From: Alistipes sp.
Lineage (GTDB): Bacteria > Bacteroidota > Bacteroidia > Bacteroidales > Rikenellaceae
Reading direction: 5' to 3'
DNA: 14,426 nucleotides
NCBI GenBank assembly: GCA_017560305.1
Contig: JAFYOF010000049.1
Span: forward strand, 1 to 14,426
Of the stretch, positions 7,321-11,729 are shown piece by piece. The notes beneath the pieces are model-generated. The model was not told the DNA's origin and ran no database searches. It saw only the letters and a list, made by a program, of their open reading frames with translations. Each line of letters starts with the position of its first letter. The stretch's first letter is position 1. Made by a program: the position numbers and the translations under genes.

Positions 7321-7361
7321 CACCCGTAACGGGTGTTTTGCATTTACTTTGATGCGCAAGA
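7321..7361 (+). repeat. small hairpin plus T-rich tail (partial palindromic element)
   Basis: CACCCGTAACGGGTG (7321-7335), then TTTTGCATTTACTTTG and ATGCGCAAG. This is the hairpin-tail module in the opposite orientation to the 932-1071 array, without outer arms. Confidence 0.65.
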
Positions 7362-7386
7362 AAATATTTAATGAGAAGAGCGGTTT

Positions 7387-7424
7387 ATCTTCGGGGCGCG
7401 GGCGCAGGCGTAACGCCTGTTTTT
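7387..7424 (+). repeat. palindromic element lacking the right outer arm
   Basis: Left outer arm ATCTTCGGGGCG (7387-7398), a short GC-rich piece, then hairpin CAGGCGTAACGCCTG (7405-7419) with TTTTTCATT after it. The interior and right arm seen in full copies are missing, as if deleted between the left arm and the second hairpin. Confidence 0.65.
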
Positions 7425-7449
7425 CATTATCCTTGCTCCCAGAGAATTT

Positions 7450-7522
7450 ATCTAAAGTGGGTAGCGGGGGTGGCGCTCTGCGCCATACCCACTTTAGATA
7501 CGCCTCGTGGCGAGGCGTGTTT
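7450..7522 (+). repeat. composite palindromic element, copy with AAAG-type arms
   Basis: Outer arms ATCTAAAGTGGGTA (7450-7463) and TACCCACTTTAGAT (7486-7499) pair perfectly over 14 bp. Inside is a second perfect hairpin, TGGCGC-TCT-GCGCCA (7471-7485). Next comes ACGCCTCG-TGG-CGAGGCGT (7500-7518), then GTTTTG. The order nested hairpin, second hairpin, T-rich tail matches the other copies, but the arm sequence is different and fully compensated. Confidence 0.8.
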
Positions 7523-7547
7523 TGTCACAAAAAGTAAATCATAAAAC

Positions 7548-7592
7548 GGGCATTATGCCCGCGTCATTGCGAGTAGCTTTAGCGATGCGACA
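7548..7592 (+). repeat. hairpin followed by a GTCATTGCGAG-type repeat
   Basis: CGGGCATTATGCCCG (7548-7562) is the small hairpin of the composite element. It abuts GTCATTGCGAG (7563-7573) and TAGCTTTAGCGATGCGAC, a motif resembling the GTCATTGCGAG...GGCAATC palindromes found between genes in many bacteria. A fuller copy lies at 13826-13854. Confidence 0.55.
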
Positions 7593-7597
7593 AACTC

Positions 7598-7628
7598 AAA
7601 ACAAAAAAGGCCGCCCTCGGCGACCTTA
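7598..7628 (-). terminator. intrinsic terminator of the second LRR lipoprotein gene
   Basis: On the minus strand: AAGGTCGCC-GAG-GGCGGCCTT (7607-7627, one wobble), then a T6 run and GTTTT. It starts about 20 bp after the stop codon. The 31 bases 7598-7628 are identical to 8982-9012. Confidence 0.92.
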
Positions 7629-7646
7629 ATTCCTCCCTCTGTAGGG

Positions 7647-8711
7647 TTATTGGTTTCCTGACACTGAACCAACCCAGCCGGCGGGTTTTACCTCCCAATT
7701 CTTGCTTGCGAGAATAGCCCTATCCTCCTCGGTGAGTTCATTCTCTTCGGCAGTGTTGCCCAGATATGCGAGAAAGCTACCCGCCTCACGCCCCGTTCTG
7801 TCTGGCATTGACTTGACCATAGCGCTCAAAGCCTCGCCCGTGATGTTGTCACGGTAAACCTTGAGGGACTTCAAGTTCACGCAGTCACTCAAATCGAGCG
7901 ATGTCAATTGGGTCTGATAACACCATAAAGTCTCCAGCGAGGTGCAACCCTCCAGATTAAGTGACGCCAACTTGGTTTGGTGACAATTGAATTCTTTCAG
8001 TTTTGAGAGCCCCGAACAATCCAGTGATAAAAGATTGTTATTGTAGCAATCCAAATGCTCTAACTCGCTACATCCCTGCACATTGAGTGATGCGAGTTGA
8101 TATTGTGACGGGCGGCCATTAGGTGTTGAGCAGGAGAAAGATTTCAGTTTTGTATTGTGACTTAAGTCCAGCTCATTTATCAAGCAACTACCGCAATTGA
8201 GAATCTCCAATGCGGGGAGTTTGCTCAGGTCTAACTCGGTGAGATTGTTTCTCGCGCAGTTGAGCTCCTTGAGGTTAGGGTTGTTTGGAAAACTCATCTG
8301 CATCAGCGCATTGCTATTACAAATCAGCCTCTCCAGCGCCTCGCACTCGCCCACATCAAGTGTGGTCAAGCCAGCCTCGGCACACTTCAGATATTTGATT
8401 TCACCTTGTATGATTACGGTCTTTGAGGTGAGTTTGTATTTCAGGTTTCGGGGCAGGTTACCCTCTAAATCATACTGCCACGCCTTCTCCGCACCAATGA
8501 GCACGGGTGGCAAACCCACAATTCCGCCTTGCGAATAGTGCAACACAACCTCCTCGCCCACATTTTTGTAGGTTGTCATCAGGATGTGGGATGTCTCTGG
8601 CCTTTGAATCGGCTTTTCGGGAACCTCGATATCCTTTTCGCAGGCAACGAACACCTGAGCTATCGCCACCACCGCGAGGGCAGCGAATAGAAACGAATAC
8701 AACTTTCTCAT
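7647..8711 (-). CDS. leucine-rich-repeat lipoprotein (long paralogue, 354 aa)
   Basis: A probable surface lipoprotein, paralogous to the 66-824 product. I place the start at the ATG at 8711, not the in-frame ATGs at 8717 or 8723, because MRK then aligns exactly with the paralogue's signal peptide (shared FAALAVVA and AQVF). The lipobox is FVAC with Cys24, followed by EKD, compatible with surface export. A non-repeat domain precedes about eight LRR units of 21 residues, such as LKELNCARNNLTELDLSKLP. One unit is 28 residues long because of an inserted piece near STPNGRPSQYQ. The C-terminal cap (AEENELTEED, SKNW) matches the paralogue. So the two differ mainly in repeat number, eight against four. 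The gene has its own promoter and terminator. The ligand is unknown. Confidence 0.88.
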   Translation of the reverse strand: MRKLYSFLFAALAVVAIAQVFVACEKDIEVPEKPIQRPETSHILMTTYKNVGEEVVLHYSQGGIVGLPPVLIGAEKAWQYDLEGNLPRNLKYKLTSKTVIIQGEIKYLKCAEAGLTTLDVGECEALERLICNSNALMQMSFPNNPNLKELNCARNNLTELDLSKLPALEILNCGSCLINELDLSHNTKLKSFSCSTPNGRPSQYQLASLNVQGCSELEHLDCYNNNLLSLDCSGLSKLKEFNCHQTKLASLNLEGCTSLETLWCYQTQLTSLDLSDCVNLKSLKVYRDNITGEALSAMVKSMPDRTGREAGSFLAYLGNTAEENELTEEDRAILASKNWEVKPAGWVGSVSGNQ

Positions 8712-8798
8712 AATCATTGTCATTGCAGGTTAAAACTAAATAGAGTATATTGTTATGGTTTGTTTACCTTACTCGCTATGCGAGGATTACACTCCACC

Positions 8799-8827
8799 CA
8801 AAGTTAAGAATAAATTTTGGTTTTCAA
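8799..8827 (-). promoter_or_regulatory. promoter of the second LRR lipoprotein gene
   Basis: On the minus strand: TTG (complement of 8825-8827), an 18-bp spacer, then a perfect TAACTTTG (complement of 8799-8806). The spacer is one or two bp shorter than usual. It predicts a leader of about 80 nt before the ATG at 8711. Confidence 0.6.
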
Positions 8828-8895
8828 TGGGTCACAGCTCAAAATGTGGCGAAAAATCTCTGGTTTTTCGTCCCTTATTTTTTCAGAGAGAGAGG

Positions 8896-8941
8896 AGCGA
8901 GTTCCACTCGCTATGCCACCGAAGATACGGGCGTACGCCCG
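8896..8941 (+). repeat. palindromic element with a decayed left arm
   Basis: Inner hairpin AGCGAG-TTCCA-CTCGCT (8896-8912), right outer arm CCACCGAAGAT (8916-8926), then the second hairpin CGGGCGTACGCCCG (8928-8941) and CTCTACATTTACC. No left outer arm is recognisable. I see nothing else in 8828-8981. Confidence 0.65.
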
Positions 8942-8981
8942 CTCTACATTTACCTTACTCCCCATATACCGAGGCACAGAT

Positions 8982-9012
8982 AAAACAAAAAAGGCCGCCC
9001 TCGGCGACCTTA
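8982..9012 (-). terminator. intrinsic terminator of the flavoprotein gene
   Basis: Identical in all 31 bases to the terminator at 7598-7628: AAGGTCGCC-GAG-GGCGGCCTT then T6 on the minus strand. It begins about 20 bp after the stop codon of the flavoprotein gene. Confidence 0.92.
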
Positions 9013-9032
9013 TGACAATGATGTGAAATCTA

Positions 9033-10415
9033 TTAATACAGACCCTTCAGCATCAGGTTGAAGTACATCGGCTTCAGGGCGTAGACCTTCAAAAGCCACG
9101 CAACCCACTGCTCCTTGCTCATATCCAGAAGCGAGAGCGGGAAGGTAATCTGCGCCTTCTTGTCGTAGTCGAACTCGCACATCAGCACGCGACCGTAGCC
9201 CGTCACGATTGGGCAAGCGGCGTAGCCGTCGTAGTGCGCCTCGGGTGTGCGACCCTCCATCAGCGCGATGAGGTTATCCACCGCGATTGGCAACTGCTTG
9301 CGCACCGCCGCCGAGGTCTTGCTCGTAGGGATACCAGCGCAGTCACCCAGGCTCAGGATGTTGGGATATGTCGTGTGGATGAGCGTATGCTTGTCAACCA
9401 TCACCCAGCCATCCGCCGCGAGGTTGCCCTCGGTCCAGCTCAGACCCGACTCACGCACGAAATCAGGCGCGCACTGTGGCACCATAAAGTGCATAAAGTC
9501 GTATGACTCGGTGAATGGAGTCACCAGCTTGTTACCCTCAGCGTCGGTCTCCACGCGCTCGAAGTGGGCACGCTTCGCCTCGGTGTCGATACCCTTCAGG
9601 CGGCAGTTCACATCCACAGGGATGTTGCGCTCACGGTAAATCTCCTCCAGACGAGGCGTGAAGTGAGGCACATTGTAGAGCTGCTTCGACGCTGTATAGT
9701 AATGTAAGTCAATATTATCCGTTGTTCCCTGCTTGCGGCAGTTGTCCCAGGTCAGCAGGCTGATTTTCTTTGGCGCACCGCCGCACTTATGCTTTGTCCA
9801 GGTGTCGCAGAATACGCCCTTACCGCCCTGCTCCGAGAACTCCTTCATCGCCTTCCAGGTGAGCTGCGCACCGCGGTGGTCGTAGATGGTGTGGGCATTA
9901 CCCGCGCCGATAGTCTGATAGGTGATGCCCTCGATGCGGCTCCAGTCGTACTTCACGCCCGGCGCAACAACCAGATAGTCGTAGGCGATAGTGCCGTTAT
10001 TGGCTGTATCTACCTTATTCTGAGTAGGATGCACAAGCGTAACCTTATCCTTGACCCACTTCACGCCCGTAGGCATACACACCGACTGAGGCTTCCACAC
10101 ATCGTCAGCGCCATAGACGCCACCACCGATGAGGGTGAAGCCCGGCTGATAGTACTGGCGGTCGCTGGGGTCGATGATGGTGATGTCGGCGTTGTTGAGC
10201 TTGCGCAACAGCTGGGCAGCCATACTGATACCTGCCGCACCGCCACCGATGATTACAATCTTACCCTTGGCGTTGCTCTTCGCTGCATAGGCCTTATCGG
10301 TGCCGAGAGCCACCGTAGCACCCACAGCCGCCATAATCTGGAGGAACTGGGTACGGGTGATGATGCCATCGCTCGCCAACTTACGCATCTCCTTCTCAAA
10401 ATTTGACTCTGCCAT
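9033..10415 (-). CDS. sulfide:quinone oxidoreductase-like FAD flavoprotein with Tat-like N-terminus
   Basis: A two-dinucleotide-fold flavoprotein resembling sulfide:quinone oxidoreductases, which oxidise sulfide and pass electrons to membrane quinone. FAD binding: IIGGGAAG (55-62), then RQYYQPGFTLIGGG (86-99), close to the SQR pattern YYQPxxTLxGxG. Cys211 lies in KCGGAPKK and Cys359 in GDCAG followed by PTSKTSAAV; as I recall, the two redox cysteines of the human-type (type II) enzymes lie in matching places. Residues 1-45 are an extra N-terminal segment: a charged stretch, then TRTQFLQ, a hydrophobic run (27-37) and AYA-AKS. This looks like a twin-arginine signal with one Arg lost (R-T-Q-F-L), so export is uncertain. 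The C-terminal 50 residues contain aromatic, amphipathic stretches (LLKVYALKPMYF) that could touch the membrane. At 460 aa it has normal length. Other FAD reductases are possible. It is monocistronic. Confidence 0.82.
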   Translation of the reverse strand: MAESNFEKEMRKLASDGIITRTQFLQIMAAVGATVALGTDKAYAAKSNAKGKIVIIGGGAAGISMAAQLLRKLNNADITIIDPSDRQYYQPGFTLIGGGVYGADDVWKPQSVCMPTGVKWVKDKVTLVHPTQNKVDTANNGTIAYDYLVVAPGVKYDWSRIEGITYQTIGAGNAHTIYDHRGAQLTWKAMKEFSEQGGKGVFCDTWTKHKCGGAPKKISLLTWDNCRKQGTTDNIDLHYYTASKQLYNVPHFTPRLEEIYRERNIPVDVNCRLKGIDTEAKRAHFERVETDAEGNKLVTPFTESYDFMHFMVPQCAPDFVRESGLSWTEGNLAADGWVMVDKHTLIHTTYPNILSLGDCAGIPTSKTSAAVRKQLPIAVDNLIALMEGRTPEAHYDGYAACPIVTGYGRVLMCEFDYDKKAQITFPLSLLDMSKEQWVAWLLKVYALKPMYFNLMLKGLY

Positions 10416-10460
10416 AATCTTTTGAATTGGTTTAGGTTGTTTTAATTTAGTTTAACGCGA

Positions 10461-10491
10461 CAAAGTTAGCATTTATATATATAATATGCAA
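10461..10491 (-). promoter_or_regulatory. promoter of the flavoprotein gene
   Basis: On the minus strand: TTG (complement of 10489-10491), a 20-bp spacer, then a perfect TAACTTTG (complement of 10461-10468). It predicts a leader of about 40 nt. The -33 box lies only 8 bp from the palindromic element that begins at 10500. Confidence 0.75.
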
Positions 10492-10499
10492 CGCGGGCG

Positions 10500-10538
10500 C
10501 ACCCGCAACGGGTGTTTTGCATTTTCCTTGTCGCGCGA
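10500..10538 (+). repeat. small hairpin plus T-rich tail and TCGCGCGA
   Basis: CACCCGCAACGGGTG (10500-10514), TTTTGCATTTTCCTTG, then TCGCGCGA (10531-10538). This is the hairpin-tail module in full, the reverse complement of the unit in the 932-1071 array. Confidence 0.75.
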
Positions 10539-10543
10539 GATTT

Positions 10544-10628
10544 ATCTAAAGTGGGAAGTTTATCTTCGGGGCGGTGGCGGGTGACGCGCTTTGCGCGTTA
10601 CGCCCCGAAGATACGGGCATAATGCCCG
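10544..10628 (+). repeat. composite palindromic element, best-preserved copy
   Basis: First a lone AAAG-type left arm, ATCTAAAGTGGG (10544-10555). Then a complete element: outer arms ATCTTCGGGGCG (10562-10573) and CGCCCCGAAGAT (10601-10612), inner hairpin TGACGCGC-TTT-GCGCGTTA (10582-10600), and second hairpin CGGGCATAATGCCCG (10614-10628) followed by ATTTTGTTTATTT. The lone arm next to a full copy suggests that one element inserted in or replaced another. Confidence 0.85.
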
Positions 10629-10657
10629 ATTTTGTTTATTTAATAAGGAATGAATCT

Positions 10658-10699
10658 ATCTCCGTGGCGAAGCGGGTGACGCCCATTGCGCCCCGAAGG
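10658..10699 (+). repeat. degenerate palindromic-element remnant
   Basis: ATCTCCGTGGCG (10658-10669), GGGTGACGCC and CGCCCCGAAGG (10689-10699) match the left arm, interior and right arm of the neighbouring copy, but with substitutions that break the outer stem. It looks like an older, decayed copy. I see nothing else between 10629 and the HU terminator. Confidence 0.5.
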
Positions 10700-10750
10700 C
10701 ACTCATCTGAAGATGTGAAAGACTATATAATTACGAATTCTGCATTTTGA

Positions 10751-10779
10751 ATAAAAAAGGCTGCCCCTTGAGGCAACCT
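10751..10779 (-). terminator. intrinsic terminator of the HU gene
   Basis: On the minus strand: AGGTTGCC-TCAAGG-GGCAGCCT (10758-10779, one wobble), then a T6 run. It lies about 30 bp after the HU stop codon and resembles the two identical terminators at 7598 and 8982. Confidence 0.88.
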
Positions 10780-10809
10780 ATTCTTAAAATGTATGTCGAG
10801 GGTCGTGCC

Positions 10810-11070
10810 CTACTTGATATCCATATTTGAGCGGAACTTAACACTCTTGCGTGCCGGAATCTTCACCGTCTCACCCGTCCGTGGGTTGCGACCAACTCTC
10901 TCGGGCGAATCCGCCACCGAAAAGACTCCAAAACCCGACACCACCACTTTGTCGCCAGTCTTCAAATTCTCTTCCATCAAGTCGAAGAGGGCGTCCACCA
11001 CTCGCTTCACCTCCACCTTCGACACATCAACTTTCTCTGCTACCGCATTGACTAACTGCGATTTATTCAT
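10810..11070 (-). CDS. HU/IHF-family nucleoid DNA-binding protein
   Basis: A small basic histone-like protein that binds and bends DNA as a dimer and shapes the nucleoid. At 86 aa it is close to the usual 90. The N-terminal helices (MNKSQLVNAVAEKVDVSK) and dimer core are followed by the family signature GDKVVVSGFGVFSV (about 40-53) and the DNA-binding beta-arm RVGRNPRTGETVKIP, whose Arg-Asn-Pro tip intercalates between bases in this family. It ends at NMDIK. Its own promoter and terminator make it monocistronic. Bacteroidota genomes carry several HU paralogues, so I give no gene symbol. A run of nine C lies just upstream of the -33 box. Confidence 0.95.
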   Translation of the reverse strand: MNKSQLVNAVAEKVDVSKVEVKRVVDALFDLMEENLKTGDKVVVSGFGVFSVADSPERVGRNPRTGETVKIPARKSVKFRSNMDIK

Positions 11071-11114
11071 ATTTCACTCAAGTATTAAGGGTTAGTAACT
11101 TATAATGTGTAACA

Positions 11115-11144
11115 CAAATATACAAAAATTTTCTTTCCCCGCAA
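11115..11144 (-). promoter_or_regulatory. promoter of the HU gene
   Basis: On the minus strand: TTG (complement of 11142-11144), a 19-bp spacer, then a perfect TATATTTG (complement of 11115-11122). It predicts a leader of about 38 nt. A C9 run at 11147-11155 ends 2 bp from the -33 box. Confidence 0.75.
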
Positions 11145-11246
11145 TACCCCCCCCCTATTTTTTATTGAAAATTAACGATTTACGCAACTTACAAACTTGA
11201 ACCACGAAAAAATATTTAAAAAAAATGTAAAATTTTTGTAAAAATA

Positions 11247-11278
11247 TTTGGTAGATTCAAAAAACTGCCGTACTTTTG
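11247..11278 (+). promoter_or_regulatory. promoter of tRNA-Ser
   Basis: TTTG (11247-11250), a 20-bp spacer, then a perfect TACTTTTG (11271-11278). The -7 box ends only 5 bp before the first base of the tRNA, so the primary transcript should begin at or within a few bases of its mature 5' end. Confidence 0.85.
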
Positions 11279-11283
11279 TCGTT

Positions 11284-11368
11284 GGAGAGATGGCAGAGTG
11301 GTCGATTGCGGCGGTCTTGAAAACCGTTGTGCTGCGAGGCACCGGGGGTTCGAATCCCTCTCTCTCCG
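11284..11368 (+). tRNA. tRNA-Ser (anticodon TGA)
   Basis: An 85-nt class II tRNA. Acceptor stem GGAGAGA (11284-11290) pairs with TCTCTCC (11361-11367), discriminator G at 11368. The anticodon stem GCGGT/ACCGT encloses CTTGAAA, with anticodon TGA at 11318-11320, reading UCA and related serine codons. The long variable arm typical of tRNA-Ser lies about 11329-11343, and the T arm has TTCGAAT. CCA is not encoded (GCAGAT follows), so it must be added after transcription. It has its own promoter and terminator. Confidence 0.97.
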
Positions 11369-11382
11369 CAGATCACAAAGCA

Positions 11383-11418
11383 AAAAGGTATCGAGAAATC
11401 GATACCTTTTATTTTTTT
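11383..11418 (+). terminator. intrinsic terminator of tRNA-Ser
   Basis: AAAAGGTATCGA (11383-11394) and TCGATACCTTTT (11399-11410) pair perfectly over 12 bp around a GAAA tetraloop, followed by AT7 (11411-11418). It starts 14 bp after the tRNA. Confidence 0.95.
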
Positions 11419-11436
11419 ATCTTGCCGCAAGCCTGC

Positions 11437-11569
11437 TTGAGGACGCGGGGACAGCTTGCTGCTTTTGCGTAGCGGTCTTACAGGAGCCCCTGCGGCGAGC
11501 AGAAAGTGCTTGTTGCGTCAGATATTTAAGTACAACGAGGACAGATGATATCTGTCCTCGTTTGTTTTT
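11437..11569 (+). ncRNA. candidate small RNA between tRNA-Ser and sppA
   Basis: This stretch follows one strong terminator and ends in another, with no protein gene in between, so something must be transcribed for the second terminator to act on. A possible promoter is TTG (11437-11439), a 20-bp spacer and TGCTTTTG (11460-11467), one mismatch from TAnnTTTG. That would give an RNA of about 95 nt from about 11474 to 11569, ending in the hairpin at 11535-11561. Read-through from the tRNA is the other explanation. I do not recognise an RNA family. Confidence 0.35.
11535..11569 (+). terminator. strong intrinsic terminator with no upstream protein gene
   Basis: ACGAGGACAGAT (11535-11546) and ATCTGTCCTCGT (11550-11561) pair perfectly over 12 bp, loop GAT, then TTGTTTTT. 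It is the second plus-strand terminator after tRNA-Ser, 117 bp beyond the first. Confidence 0.9.
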
Positions 11570-11607
11570 GTTGTGTAGTGGTTGAGCTAAACCCATTTCA
11601 CCCACAC

Positions 11608-11635
11608 AAAAAAAGACCACCGCGGGGTGGTCTTT
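11608..11635 (-). terminator. intrinsic terminator of sppA
   Basis: AAAGACCACC (11612-11621) and GGTGGTCTTT (11626-11635) pair perfectly over 10 bp. On the minus strand a T-run (complement of 11608-11614) overlaps and follows the stem. It lies about 95 bp after the sppA stop codon; the gap holds short imperfect repeats but no gene. Confidence 0.88.
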
Positions 11636-11729
11636 GGGTTATAGGCAAGCAGCGGGCACTTGATGTAAATGAGCGCAAGGGGCGCTTGATGGAGATGAGT
11701 GCTGCTGTGTTGCTTGCGATGAGTGCAGG

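Noticed and set aside
7075..7329. 84-codon plus-strand frame with a hydrophobic start
   Set aside because: The start resembles a signal peptide, but the rest is low-complexity, runs into a repeat and opposes the presumed leader of the FadL-type gene. Overlapping frames on both strands look equally plausible.
8712..8723. Upstream in-frame ATG codons (8717, 8723) as start of the long LRR lipoprotein
   Set aside because: Starting at 8711 gives MRK and aligns exactly with the paralogue's signal peptide. The upstream option adds MTMI without support.
9789..10406. 205-codon plus-strand frame opposite the flavoprotein gene
   Set aside because: It is antisense to a gene whose FAD and cysteine motifs are clear. 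No independent evidence supports it.
11417..11620. 67-codon minus-strand frame between tRNA-Ser and sppA
   Set aside because: It crosses two terminators and the candidate small RNA, and has no recognisable domain or start signals.
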